Part shown: positions 23,428-35,059 of the stretch, one piece after another
Position numbering within the stretch: position 1 is the first letter of the stretch
How the letters are laid out: each line of letters begins with the position of its first letter
NCBI GenBank assembly: GCA_900073065.1
Contig: FJOG01000013.1
Coordinates: forward strand, 1,081,227-1,145,226
Direction of reading: 5' to 3'
Source of the DNA: Phialocephala subalpina
Lineage: Eukaryota > Ascomycota > Leotiomycetes > Helotiales > Mollisiaceae
DNA length: 64,000 nucleotides
Translations under genes and position numbers: made by a program
Notes under the pieces: model-generated
What the model saw: the letters and a program-made list of their open reading frames with translations, nothing else
What the model was told of the DNA's origin: nothing
Databases searched by the model: none

Positions 23428-24533
23428 AGTTGTTTTTGACTTAGAAATTTGGGATGTGTTGCAACGATAAATGACCCACAAAATCTAGATTCATCTGTCT
23501 GCGACCCGTAAATGGCACAAGGATCTTTCCCTACTCGCCCAGAGATTAGATGGTGCAGAATGTCCGTTCTGATGAAGTTCAGCCTCAAAAGCACGACATC
23601 TACCATCTGTATGCTGCCGGCTCAAGAGGCGAAGGTTGAGGCAAGACCGTTGCTGTACAATCCATGTGTGGTCATTGTACGATCTTTCAGGCCTCTTTGC
23701 GTCAGCCACTGCAGAACGAGTTCAAGATGTGAAGTGGAGCTGGAGCAAGTCCCGTGGATTGAGGTGATGACCGCTCCTGTGGCAATCGCGGGGTAGCCAC
23801 TCAGCCCGAAGCACAACACTTCCACCAGAACGTCCACACCAAAAGCCACAGAAGCACAAAAACGATTACCTCAGATAAGATATCGCAGAGTGATACAAGA
23901 AGGATTCCATTCTAAGCTGCCACCTACTGCCAACGGCTACTTAACCTTAACAGCACTTCAACGCTTGTCAAAAAGCTTGGCTACCTGTCAAACTGCGTTT
24001 TTATGCGCCCAGAACCCATCAGACGATCACATCCGCTTGAATCATTCATCAGAAACTGATCTCCTTCGGCTCCGTCTCAGGTCTCGTGCTCCGAAACACT
24101 CCAAGAAGCTTGATGCATTTAACCTACCCCTGCCACCAACCGAGGCGAGACTCGCCTAGCCTCCTCGCAGGAGGACAGCGCTAAAAATGGTAGCACTTGT
24201 ACAACCTTATTCTGACATTGATGCTGGTTGTTGGGGAAGCTGGAGACTTCCGGGTCTCAGCTTGGCATCGCTCGTTTGAGATCCTTGGCATTCTTGGATT
24301 GTTGGCGGGATGCGAGAACCCGTTCTCAGGACTTGCCCATTGACGCTGTGAACGCGAGATGGGCGGCCCAGCGACCATGGCTTGGTGGCGCTGATCAGCC
24401 TCGTATCTTGCGTGCAGAGGCTGTACGAATCTCGAGCTGGAGGTTTTTTTGCTTTTGTCTTGCGAACGCTTTCCGCCATATTGTAATGTGTTTTTCTTAC
24501 TACCTGTTCGTCTGATCACTTCGAAATATTCCA
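23428..24533. other. spacer between the two UstYa-family genes
   Basis: Overlapping open frames on both strands lack recognisable motifs and splice structure. No methyltransferase, peptidase or tyrosinase gene typical of larger RiPP clusters is found here. The right end contains the promoter of the second UstYa-family gene. Confidence 0.45.
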
Positions 24534-25435
24534 ATGCCTCTCTCCAAGGACCTCGAAACAGCTCAGACGGGCTATCAGAAGCTTCTCGAAGAAGAGTCTT
24601 TCGACTACGAGAAAACTGAGTATTCGCGGCCATTGTCATCTTGTCATGGCTTGTTCAGCTATAGAGTTGCGTTCTGGACACTCTCCCTTCTTTACGTCGT
24701 GACAGTCGTACTCTCGTTCGCAGCTTGGCCTTCAGAGCCGAGTTCGAATATGGCATTATATGGAATCATAGATAGTACGTCGTTGTTCCGCTCTCTGAGG
24801 GACTTTTGAGCTGACTGATGAGTAGTTCCATTTGACGATAAAGTGGTCTTCATGCCGGACAGAGATTTCGTGGCTCCAACAGACAGCATGACTGGAGAAG
24901 ATCCTTGGGCAACACTAGAGCCAGGTACTGTAAAGCTGACATGTAGTGACAATGATGAGCGCTGACAATGAATGTAGCGGGACGAGGTTTCATCCAAGTG
25001 CCTGTCGAGAATCCTCTGGCGGGTGGAGGATCTGTGATCGATTCACAATATTATTGCATCTCAATGTTTCATCAGCTACATTGCATCGTGAGTCCTTCGT
25101 GATCCTCAAATTTCAAGATATCAGGCTTCAAATACAATAAGTGCTAACTGTCTGCCCGACCGCAGGCAAGTCTGAAAGCAGCTTTCGACAGCATGATGAA
25201 CAAATCTCACACGGGTGACGGTCATCCTCTCGGACATCTCAACCACTGCTTCGACTATTTGCGGCAGGCGACAATGTGTGCTGGTGATATGACGCTTGAG
25301 CCTGCGGTGGAATACACGGACATAGGAAGGAAAGGAGTTGAAGGTTGGAATGTTGAACATCGCTGTAGGAACTTCCAGGCGATGAAGGACTTCGCTGAAG
25401 GACATCGATATTTGAACAGTACGGGAATTCTCTAG
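24534..25435 (+). CDS. UstYa-family (DUF3328) protein 2
   Basis: Exons 24534-24774, 24826-24924, 24978-25087 and 25166-25435 give 239 residues. A membrane helix (about 43-64) follows a charged N-terminus. The lumenal domain carries HxxHC twice: His145-Gln-Leu-His148-Cys149 within SMFHQLHCI, and His174-Leu-Asn-His177-Cys178 followed by FDYLRQATMCAGD. The C-terminal part has HRCRNF, common in the family. It lies on the same strand as UstYa-family protein 1 and close to the repeat precursor. Two such proteins beside one precursor parallels dikaritin clusters, where paired UstYa-type enzymes act on the same core. Catalytic role is inferred from family membership. Confidence 0.88.
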
Positions 25436-25592
25436 ACTATAATATATATTACTATACTCACAGATTGTGTGACCTTCAGCAAATGTGATTCGGGCTGCTG
25501 AACCCGAGCTTTCAGCAAAGGTGACTTTCCGCAGAAGTGGCTCCCATATCCGCTTATTCAAGGCTTTTGATCACTGCCTAGACTAGCCTGCT

Positions 25593-26522
25593 TCAAAACT
25601 TCTCTGCTGCAGGTCTCATATCCAACTCATGAGTCCACAATTCCGGCTCTTGCTCACTCAGCCAGAGATAGGTCTTCCCTACCGCATCAGCACTCATCTT
25701 CTTTCCGATCCTCTGATCCTCTCCCTTCTTGTCCTCAATTGCCCCATTCGCAATCGTATGCACAACTTGCACACCCTTCGGACTCATCTCTCTGGCCAGT
25801 GTCTGAGCCAATTGCCGCACACTTGCTCGTCCAGCTCCATATGCCGCGTACTCAGCACTGCATCTCAATGCTCCCAATGTTCCCGTGAATATCAATGTGC
25901 CCTTCTTTTGCCCAGTCTCGGACAGAGGCGCTTCTCCATGATGCTCGAAAAACAGTTTCAACGCCTCTTGCGAGAACGTAAATGCTCCTCCCACATATTG
26001 TTCCAAACTCTCTGTAAACTCTTCATATGTCTCATCCATAAACGGTTTCTTCGAAGAGTGCTTGACTGAGTAGACAGCGACTTTCAACTTCAGGTTCTTG
26101 AAGGAATCGTGGGAACGTATCGATTGAAAGGCAGATTTCAATTGTTGGGGAGAGGTGTCCGTTGGAAATATTTCGATTGTGCTGCCTGGAGAAGTCCTTT
26201 CGAGGTTCGATCAAACGGAAGAGAGGTTTTCGGGGCGGCGGGCTAGGAGAGCTACGGCCATGTTGCCATGTTTTGGATGGGAGAGGATGCGTGCTATGCC
26301 GGTCCCCTGGTGTTGTTAGCTGAAGATCTGCTGGATAGTGTTCCAGAAGGTAGGTTGAAGAACAGAGCCTTTGCTCGAAGATCAACGAGGGTATCGAGGA
26401 TTCGAAGATAAAAAAGGATGAGCATATGCTTTTCATGCCAGAGACAGGTTCTATGCTCTAGAACTAGGGCTTACAGTGTTTGGACCAGCTCCGATGATAA
26501 TTACAAGCCCTGATGGAGGCAT
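25593..26522 (-). pseudogene. short-chain dehydrogenase/reductase with an in-frame nonsense codon
   Basis: Two exons (26522-26475 and 26306-25593) join in frame to 254 codons beginning MPPSGLVIIIGAGPNTGTG, an SDR nucleotide-binding start. Landmarks continue to YAAYGAGRASVRQLAQ and the C-terminal ELDMRPAAEKF. The usual YxxxK is YxxxR here. An in-frame TGA (26211-26213) interrupts the frame after ARRPENLSS, while coding similarity resumes at once with SNLERTSPGST and stays in frame. A splice excluding the stop would need an intron of about 31 bases, too short. Either the gene is recently inactivated or one base is wrong in the assembly (CGA would restore Arg). It converges on UstYa-family gene 2, with about 160 bases between stops, so it could be a former cluster member. 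Confidence 0.72.
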
Positions 26523-27160
26523 GTTTGCTGCTGCAATGTTTGAGACAAGAAAAGGGGAGGGAATGACAAAGGCTAATACATACCCTAGATTTTTAGCAGT
26601 CTCATGCCTCTACGTTAAGTCCAGGCACCATGACGTTTAAAAGCTCAAGCAAAGGGGAGACCTTATGTCCGAAACGCCACTGCTATCTCCGGCGCTATGA
26701 GCTTGACTCGAATTCAACCTCCACCAGCTCCTTGTATTTGATTGATTGTTGCCTACAAACAAATAAAGGAGACGAAAACGCCGCAGCTCATCTCCTTCTG
26801 GCAAGTGCCAAATCTACCATCTCGAGCTCTCTGATTGCAAAACGCGCGAACATCCATGCACTCAAACTCCACGCAAGCAAAGAAATTTCCTTTATACATC
26901 ATCAGAAGTGGTCTTCGCGCTCGTAATCATCAACATCTTTCGTCCCATCTTCCAAACCTTTGCAGTACCACGCCCTTGCCCCCGTATCAGAGAATCCCTC
27001 ACCAACGCCCGTAGCCCGGGTTCATCGAATACTTGAAAAAAGTCTGAGCTGATTGATTTTCTACACTTCTGCAAATCTGAGGAGGCTCAAATTTGGAGGA
27101 GCCGAATACCACACACCCACAGCCTGGGGCAAGTGTCGGTTCTCCCATGCGCAGGCTCTC
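26523..27160. other. intergenic right flank of the RiPP-like cluster
   Basis: Short open frames have no recognisable domain. This marks the likely right edge of the cluster; genes beyond it are mostly housekeeping or surface proteins. Confidence 0.45.
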
Positions 27161-28493
27161 TTAATCATCGTAATCATACTGGTGTCTTCTGCCCTCCAGT
27201 TGTTCCAGTGCTTTCACACGTTCTCGTGACAGCTTCTCGTGGTCATCCTCGTCCTCGTCACGTCTGAAGAGAGGGACAGGTGGCACTTGGAACGGGCGGG
27301 GCTCGTAATGCTCACTTGTTCGGTAATCAGTGTAAAAGCTTTGTCCTTGTTGGTCCCTTGAATGCTCATCCTGGTGGTCATCATACTCCAATGAGTCTAC
27401 GGACTCTCTGTAAGGACGAGGCGCTGAGGGGCCAGGAGATCCGCGTATGCTATCAATAGTCTTATCGATCGCATAGTCCATGTGGTCCTGGGAATCCTTG
27501 CGTACAATACCCCGACTTCCTGCATAAGGTTGCTGGCTATACATAGAAGAGGCAGGTCGTGGTGGTGTTGTCTGGTAGACACTGACGTCTGGTCTATTTC
27601 GCTGCTGCTCTGCATGTCCGACGCCATAGTAATCCTCCGAGATGGGCATATTCTCGTACTTGTTGCGGCCATACGACGTCGGGCTGGAGCTCATCTCGTA
27701 GACTGTTGATTTAGTTAGAGATGCTGGACGTGCTGGCCGAGACGGAGGCTGCTGCGCCAGTGCCACCATGGGTATCGGCGTCAACATTTGGAGTGGAGGG
27801 GCGTTCGAATGTGTTTGAGATGGTTGCAAAACTTTCGGCAGCCAGCTCTCACTGATTCTGCGCATTCTACCTTGCTGCGTGTTATCGTCCTGGTGGGGCC
27901 GCCGCTTCCTACAACAGGCCCAGATGAGAACACCCAGGAAAGCGGCACCAAAAACAGCACCGATTGCCTCCCCAATAATTGTAGGCGTGTTGCTTTGTGT
28001 TTGTTGAGTAATAGTGATATTTGCCGGAGGGGTTGCGCTTGTAGATTGGGTTGGCAGAGTCGCAAAGGTGGTAGGGGCAGATGTTGGAGTCGAAGTCGAT
28101 GATAGAGCTGTGTTTGGAAAAGAAGACGTGACGGCTACCCTTTGAAAGAATTAGCAGTTGCCATCGAGAAGGCAAGTGTGCCAATGTACTGCCAACTTAC
28201 ATGGTAGAGATTGTTGTGGTGTATGTTGTCCAAGAGCTCGTTACAGGTTCGGTAGTCGACTGATAACCTCCGGTTGTAGTCCATATAAGAATCTTATCTG
28301 TGATAGGAAGCGTAATGGTTGAAGTAATCCATGATACTTCTGAGACAACAGCGTTAGGTCGGGTAATGACTGTAGCAACGACTGTCGTACTCTTCTGAGT
28401 GGTGGTAAGAGTGATAGTTGGAGTATTAAAGCCAACGACAAGTGTGGCTTGGCTCAACCAGAAGACAAGTGAGACTGAGGCCCAGATACCCAT
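27161..28493 (-). CDS. single-pass membrane protein with Thr/Ser-rich ectodomain
   Basis: Exons 28493-28201 and 28139-27161 give 423 residues. A signal peptide is followed by a Thr/Ser/Val-rich extracellular region of about 130 residues, likely O-glycosylated. Then come one membrane helix (about 152-174, with small-residue GxxxG-like spacing) and a CCRKRRPHQDD stop-transfer. The cytoplasmic tail of about 240 residues is Pro/Tyr/Asp-rich and ends in acidic and basic clusters. The layout resembles fungal wall-stress-sensor-like proteins, but there is no WSC domain, so a sensor role is only a possibility. It is not related in sequence to the Cys-rich pair at 7-11 kb. Confidence 0.72.
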
Positions 28494-29699
28494 CGCGCAT
28501 TCGTTGTTGTTGCAAATGCTACGACGCCAGCGTGATGCTTTGTATGTCGCAATGATCCGTGCCGAGTCAACGTTGTGGACTGTGGTGATTCACAAGGACG
28601 AGCCTTGACGTGGAGTGGTGTCGGTAAGTGAGTCAAAAGCTGCGTGAGGCTATGGATTCAGGCCGAGGAAAGTGTTGCGTGAATGGAAGCTGTTGTTGAT
28701 ATTCGCTGCTTGTTGGAGCAGCTTGAGCACGAGATACTTAGTGTAGACAACCCAAGGGAGCTGTTATCATACATGAGCTTGATATGCGGAATCTTGTCTT
28801 GATCTGGTAATGGGCAGGTGGAATATCACAAGTAGTAAAGAGCGAGAAAATTCACACGCAGAAAACAATGAAGTTACTGTTGGCTAATGTCCTCACTAAG
28901 TAAGGACTTTGAAAGGGGGCTTCAATGAACAGTTGTAATGCCATCGATGCAATGTCCTCATAGAGCAAGGGCTTGCAGGGAGCATTCATAAACAGTATTC
29001 ATAATGACTTCGATGCAATGTCCTTACAGAACAGGGACTTTGGAAATGACATCGCTCGGGTGCCAGAATTCCGATTTTTGACTCGCTCGCTAAGATCCTT
29101 ATAGATTTAAATAAGCAAAAGTTTTCCATACAAACCAGAACGCAGAGACAATCCCCTCTACCTTTATCATTTCAGCACTTTTGTCGAGGTTACTCGCTAA
29201 CAACAAACAGAGTGAAGTTATGATTAGGAAAAACCCAGCACTCACACTGCTGGAACAGAGTTCTGTACGTTACCCATTGTATTATAGTCGTTCAAAAACT
29301 AATCACGCAGCCAATGTACTGATCTTGTTTTAGGGGCGCTGAATAACCCCTGAGGCCCCGACGCCAGACAGTAAGTACTAACTCCTCATTGCTCCAGCAC
29401 AAAATCACAATTGTCTCTGCGTTCAAACAACTTTTTTTTGGTCTTTTTTGTTCCCAATTCCATTCCTGATAGTGGTGTCTTTTTTAGTTAAAGTCCCAGA
29501 GTTCGTGAGACTTTGAAAGCTAACTTTGGAGCAATACTTCGCGGAAAGTCTTTCACCTTTTATTCAAAGAAACCATCGAATTCTTAAAGTCCGTGTCGTC
29601 CTCTCCATGGTTCACTTTCAAATTGTCCAGGAAAGGAACGGACATTGGAAAACCTTATACATATATGTTACAATGTTACTCACACAAGTACAACTCAAC
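28494..29699. other. intergenic with a degenerate direct-repeat array
   Basis: No gene is supported between the two minus-strand genes. The notable content is a set of three diverged repeats at 28886-29055, listed separately. Confidence 0.5.
28886..29055. repeat. three diverged direct repeats, period about 65 bp
   Basis: Units begin with AATGTCCT at 28886, 28951 and 29017. Each continues with a variant of AAGGACTT or GGGACTTTG. Units 1 and 2 end in CGATGC before the next unit; unit 3 is partial. Identity is moderate, so this is an old tandem array. Function is unknown. Confidence 0.65.
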
Positions 29700-31351
29700 T
29701 CAAGCACCGGCAGCAACATCCCCACCAAACCCCACAGGCCTTCTCTTCCCTCCACTTTCTGGCACAATAGCCATAGCCTTATACACCTTCCCCATTCCAC
29801 TTCCCCCTCTATCTACCAACCTCTTCCAAGCACCCTCGATCCTCGCCTTCTCTTCATCCTTATTCAAGCCTTTCATTAACATCTCGGCTCTTTCCTTGAT
29901 CCCCATAGACTGCAGGAACATCCCCTGCTCAACTGGTCCATGGACCTCGACACCTGGACTCGCTCCTAGAGCTGCTTCAGCTAGAGCAGTGAAATCCACA
30001 TCTACTGAGAGATCGACTAGACCTGGTGAGCTGAGCGGAGAGACTCGCTTATGTTCTCTGATTCCTCGTAAGGAGTTCGTAGGGATTGTATCACTGGGTC
30101 CGTAGTCCAGGATGATAGCTGCTCCTGATGGGTTCTTTTTAGGGTCTTCTATCGAACCTCCTATCCTCTTAGCAAACTCTTGAGCATAGGCGTGAGATTC
30201 GGGTGAGACTTCAATGAGAGAGCCCGGCGTGGGCTTCAGTGCTCGGTAGCGAGGTGAGATTTCTGGGAGGTAGAGACTGTGTGGCGTCGATGCTTTCGAG
30301 AGTGTGAGTTGGAACTCGGGAGGTTGGTTGGAGGATTGTTGAGATTTGGGAGTATGAAGAGTGGTGTATATTGAGCCTGGAGGAGTGGGAGATACGACCA
30401 TTTCTCTCCATTGAGGACCTTTGGGTCGTTGAACTTTAGGGGCGAGTTTGTGCTCTCCTGTTGGTGTTTTGATAGTCTCCTGAGCTGAGTCTGATGGCGC
30501 AATAGATTGAAAGGCATGGATTGGGAGAGCGTCGAAGAATTCATGGGCCACTATGAAAGGGGTCTTGTCTTGATCTGAAGCACGTGAGAAAAACGCTGGG
30601 AAAGGGGAAGAGGTGACTGACCTGATGGTACAAATTTGATGTTCTCTGTCCATATTACAGGGATATTTGCATACTTGCTCATGCACTGATACCCAATAGC
30701 CGTTTCTGTCATAGGATTATCTCCACATAGGAGCTGTTTCTGAGCTTCTCTCAGTGATGGACTCGCTTCCACTAAGTAAACAGCTTCGATACTGGATGCC
30801 ATTGGTTTGAAATTTCTTATCGTCTATGTAATATATCAGCAAACTATCTTTGTACTCTCCGAGAAACCTCAGCCATACCCGCAACATATCATCCATAAGA
30901 GTTCCTCTTCCTGGACCTATTTCCACCAGCTCGACGCCCTTGGTCTTTCTGCCCTGTGCCATCCATTCTGCCACGAACCAGATCCCGATGAGCTCTCCAA
31001 AGATCTGGGATATTTCAGGCGACGTAATAAAGTCCCCTTTTTGCCCAAATTGGTCTCGCCCTTCCTGACTGGACATGTAATAGCCACCAAGGTCTGAGGT
31101 CAAGCACATTCGCATGAATGATGCCAATGGAATTGGACCTGTAGCCTGATATGTTGTTAGCAAACACGAAATGTACGCAGAAAATATGGCATAGGTACTG
31201 TGATAGCTTCAGAAAGTTGCTTCGCAAGCGGCGTAGACCATTCTCGAGCTTCTGATGAAGACCACCTCACTGCAGTACATGGAGCTCTGCAGCGCCAAAT
31301 CGGCACACTTCGCAAAGCAGCTCTTGCTTGTCTCGAAATAATTGACCTCAT
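29700..31351 (-). CDS. NDUFAF7/MidA-type protein arginine methyltransferase, mitochondrial
   Basis: NDUFAF7 symmetrically dimethylates an arginine of complex I subunit NDUFS2 during assembly in the matrix. Exons 31351-31199, 31145-30879, 30823-30622 and 30574-29700 give 498 residues. The start [14 protein letters not shown] is Arg/Ser-rich and lacks acidic residues, as in a mitochondrial presequence. Family landmarks follow in order: [15 protein letters not shown], the SAM-binding [34 protein letters not shown] and [12 protein letters not shown] near the end. The second intron's donor follows MDDMLR directly. Length and motif order match the family, which also fits a fungus that has complex I. 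Confidence 0.9.
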
Positions 31352-31516
31352 CTTGGCCCTCTCGAATTGTTACCGTTCCATTTCAATGTTTCGTGATTTC
31401 GTCCACAAAAATTGAAGCTCGGTTCCCCAAGCTCAAAAAATATCTCGGATCTTCAATGACGGAACCTCGAAACCAGAACCCACACCAAAACGTCCCACCA
31501 CCCAAATGCCCCCACG

Positions 31517-33009
31517 ATGAGCACAAAAATGAAATCCCGCTGGGCAAATGACGAAGAAGACGCGGCTCTTGAAGCCCAACGAAAACGCGAAAAAGAAGAA
31601 AAGAAGCGGGCGAAAGCAGAGAAGCAGCGTCGCGCCGACGAAGCAGCAGCCCAAGCTGCCCTTCAAGCCCAAGCCTCCAAATTCGAAGTTACCTCTGTCG
31701 CAGACTCTCAAAATCAAAATACAGAGCTCTCCTCTCGACCTGCAAAACGGCGGAAGATATCGCCAGAAGTTGAAGTTAGGAGAGAGGGGAAAGAAGAGCT
31801 GCCGCCAGCGAAGCTATTGAGATTTCCAGCGCCGGAATGGAAGAAATGTCGGTCTGTGGAGGATTACGAGAAACTGAATGATATTGAGGAGGGTGCTTAT
31901 GGATGGGTTTCTAGAGCGAAGGATAGTACGACGGGGAAGGTAGTTGCGCTGAAGAGGTTGAAGATGGAGAATGCGGGTGATGGGATACCTGTTACTGGGC
32001 TGAGGGAGATACAGACGTTGATGGATTGTGAGCACCCGAATATTGTTGCTTTACAAGAGGTTGTTGTTGGGGAGGACACGAGTAAGATTGAGAAGTATGT
32101 CCATTCCCCTTCCCCTCTAGGTTCTATGTTTTCATGAAGAGTATATACTAACAGAAACCCAGCATCTTCCTCGTCCTCGACTTCCTCGAACACGACCTCA
32201 AAACCCTCCTCGAAGACATGTCCGGGGTGATGGGATACCTGTTACTGGGCTGAGGGAGATACAGACGTTGATGGATTGTGAGCACCCGAATATTGTTGCT
32301 TTACAAGAGGTTGTTGTTGGGGAGGACACGAGTAAGATTGAGAAGTATGTCCATTCCCCTTCCCCTCTAGGTTCTATGTTTTCATGAAGAGTATATACTA
32401 ACAGAAACCCAGCATCTTCCTCGTCCTCGACTTCCTCGAACACGACCTCAAAACCCTCCTCGAAGACATGTCCGCGGGACAGCGGTTGATATGTGGTCTA
32501 TTGGGTGTATTTTCGGGGAACTATTGACCAAGGATCCTTTATTACAAGGAAAGAACGAAGTCGACGAACTATCCAAGATCTTCGAACTCTGCGGTATACC
32601 GACAGAAGACTCCTGGCCCGGCTTCAAACGTCTCCCCAACGCGCGTTCCCTCCGCCTCCCAAAGAACCCCGTCTCTCAAGGTTCAGTCCTCCGCGCCAAA
32701 TTTCCCTTCTTAACAAAAGCCGGCTCCCAACTACTGATAGACTTATTATCATTGAATCCGGCAAAGAGACCAAGTGCTCAAGAGGTCTTGGGACATACGT
32801 TTTTCAAAGAAGAGCCGAGGATGAAGAGCACAGAAATGTTTCCTACGTTTCCGAGTAAGGCGGGGCAAGAAAAGAGGAGGAGGAGAGGAACGCCGAATGC
32901 GCCTATTAGAGGTGGCGTTCCGGAGCTTGGGGCGCAGGATTTTAGTGGTATTTTTGCTGGGAGGGAGGATGAGGAGAAGGGGGGTGGGTTTTCGTTGAAG
33001 TTGATATAG
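31517..33009 (+). pseudogene. CDK11/PITSLRE-type protein kinase, catalytic core missing in this sequence
   Basis: The N-terminus is a charged Glu/Lys/Ala-rich region, probably coiled coil. A kinase N-lobe follows with Gly-loop IEEGAYGWVSRA, VVALKRLKME and PVTGLRE, the counterpart of the PITSLRE signature. Exon 1 is 31517-32094 and the next exon starts at 32163. After LEHDLKTLLEDMS a perfect 250-bp tandem copy (32225-32474) is inserted, giving an immediate out-of-frame stop. The sequence resumes with AVDMWSIGCIFGELL and a normal C-lobe to the stop at 33009. The HRD, DFG and APE segments, roughly 90 residues, are absent. A simple join across the copy is also out of frame. Because this kinase is widely conserved and other exact 250-bp duplications lie nearby, an assembly error is the likelier explanation. 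Confidence 0.85.
31975..32474 (+). repeat. perfect 250-bp direct tandem duplication (first of three)
   Basis: Bases 31975-32224 and 32225-32474 are identical by inspection, including an intron and its flanking exon ends. The right flank is not the natural continuation of the unit. The copy stands where the kinase activation segment should be. Confidence 0.95.
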
Positions 33010-33298
33010 GATTCGACTTAATAGCTAGGATCTATGCCTGTCTATGGGATGGGCAGCTGAAGTACTTCATCCACAATGTCCAAGGTTGTTAAGGCCATCT
33101 CGAAAAGCGAGAAACTAAGGACAAGATCTTACGGAAAGGCTTGACAGGTTGGAGCATCTCATAAGATCTAGGCGAAGAGACATAGCCTTAAGGCAGCTCG
33201 GCTCGGCCGTCTCCATATGCAATCTTTGAGCTATTACAAGCAGTACCACCTTGGACCAAAATATCAACCTTTCCCTAGTAGCAACTACATCTGCAACC
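33010..33298. other. 3' region of the kinase gene
   Basis: No coding sequence is supported. It presumably contains the kinase terminator. Confidence 0.4.
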
Positions 33299-33744
33299 TC
33301 ACAGCGCGTTGAGCAGCAAGCAATCGACCATTGGCGATACTTTCACTTCCTCTAAGACGGGTATACGCTCTCCAACAACGATAGGGTGGCCGGATATGGT
33401 AGCGGAGCCATGGCAGACACGAATAGGGATGAGGTATGCGAGGCCTGTGGAATTTTGAAAGCAGGCTGATAAAGTTCCGTGAACCCTCCACACGCTGTAT
33501 CCGAATGATACAGGAAACTGCCAGAATGTTAACAAATGACATGCTATGGCGAATGGTGATCAACAGACGAACCCAAGTCGGCGCTTCTATGTTCCTCAAC
33601 AGTCGCTCAACATGCTCGCTGAGATTATCATCCACATATTTCATGATTCCGCCGCCTTTTAGCTCATACACCGCGTTCTGGAGCCATTCATCAAACCGTG
33701 CCAGCGACGCAGTCGTAGTTTTTGAAGCAGAACCCTGTTGAGGT
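33299..33744 (-). CDS. possible hypothetical gene, partial
   Basis: Minus-strand sequence has protein-like composition in two frames. An upstream piece contains ARFDEWLQNAVYELKGGG and KYVDDNLSEHVERLL. A downstream piece in another frame contains GLAYLIPIRVCHGSATISG and ends LLLNAL-stop. A frameshift or an unseen intron near 33535 would be needed to join them. No family is recognised. It could be a diverged or decaying gene. Confidence 0.25.
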
Positions 33745-34130
33745 GAAATGCCATTGTTAGAGATGAGGCACGCATTTCGGCCAGCCTTTCAGCTAAATCG
33801 GCTGCAGCCAGAGAGTATTGTACGCCTTGAGCCCTCCAATAGAAAAATGCCAACACATAACGCAAACATCCAAACAACTTTCAATCTTTCCAATATCTTT
33901 CATTTCCCCCAATTACTATTTATTGACTTATCTCCGCTAACTATGCATACTCAAAAGTGTCATAATATATCCATTCCATGAATCCGAAAACGCCATATTC
34001 TCAATCCCAATTAAAAGGAGCGTAAACGTGAAGTAGTCTCCAACCAAATACCAAATACACCAAGTCCCATCCCATATACGACTTTTTCAAATCTCAAAAT
34101 CTGTCTCATCTCATCATGCAATCTGCCATC
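33745..34130. other. intergenic, nothing recognised
   Basis: AT-rich sequence without a supported gene. It probably holds the 3' untranslated region of the Ser/Thr-rich protein gene on its right. Confidence 0.4.
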
Positions 34131-35059
34131 TCACCAAATAATTCCAGTCCCACTAACAAACCACGTAAAGCTCAACACAGTCAAACAAGCCATCCCAAAC
34201 ATCATTCCCAAAGCTCTCTTCTCCATATCGCTCAATGCTCCACTGCAAGTCGCGCATTGGAAATCTGCCAACGGGGTATAGGGTTGTGGTGTGTACATGC
34301 CGAAGGTATAGGAGTCGTAAACAGCTAGATATCCAGCTTGAGCGGTGGCACTCATACCACTTGCTGCATCGTAAATAACCAATGTATAGGTTTCAGTCAA
34401 CAAGGGATTCTGAACGGCTGTAGCTTGGTAATTGCCCGTGTCCCATGTTACGGCTCCAGTACTGTTCGCAACCGTCTGGTTCATGGTAATAGTATATACC
34501 TGGGAGTTCGCAGAGCAGGAAGCCATTACGTTGATGGCGGTTGGAGTTGCGGAGAGGGAAGTATAGTTCCAAGCGAATGTGACGAAGTCACCGATCTTGT
34601 AGTATTGTTCGCCAGCGGCGACAGAGGGAGTGATCATTGAGACGCCTCCGGCGGGGAGACGGGCATCGTAGGAGGTGTGTGATGTTTTTGTTGATGATGT
34701 TTTTCCTGTGCTACCACTTCCTGACGACTTCCCTGACCCGGTAGCTGAAGCAGATCCCGATCCTGTCATCGAGAATGTTGTCGTTCCACCGCCGGACTTC
34801 GAAGTAGAGCCTGTTGCTGTCGCTGAGCCGGATCCTGTTGCGGTTGCTGATGCTGTGTCTTAGATTTGTTGTCAGTCTCGAAACATGAAGCGGTAATAAA
34901 ATTTCGTTGGGAAAACTCACTATTGCTATCTTGTCGTCGGACAATGATAGAATCGAGTTCTGGCAGCCATCTTGGCCATATTGGCCACGCTGCAGCGTAT
35001 GCAGAGAGGTATAGGAGGAGGATCGAGTATAATTGGAAAGATCGTGAGGCCCTCATCAT
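34131..35059 (-). CDS. secreted Ser/Thr/Gly-rich surface protein, possibly GPI-anchored
   Basis: Exons 35059-34921 and 34858-34131 give 288 residues. A signal peptide is followed by WPIWPRWLPELDS, then about 60 residues of Ser/Thr/Gly/Ala low complexity. A folded domain with GGVSMITPSVAAGEQYYKIG and FVTFAWNYTSL resembles a beta-sandwich. The end, ALGMMFGMACLTVLSFTW, is hydrophobic and could be a membrane helix or GPI-attachment signal. Homologous-looking uncharacterised proteins (I think the DUF7137 group) are common in ascomycetes, but that name is from memory. No enzymatic motif is visible. The role is likely at the wall or membrane surface. Confidence 0.72.
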
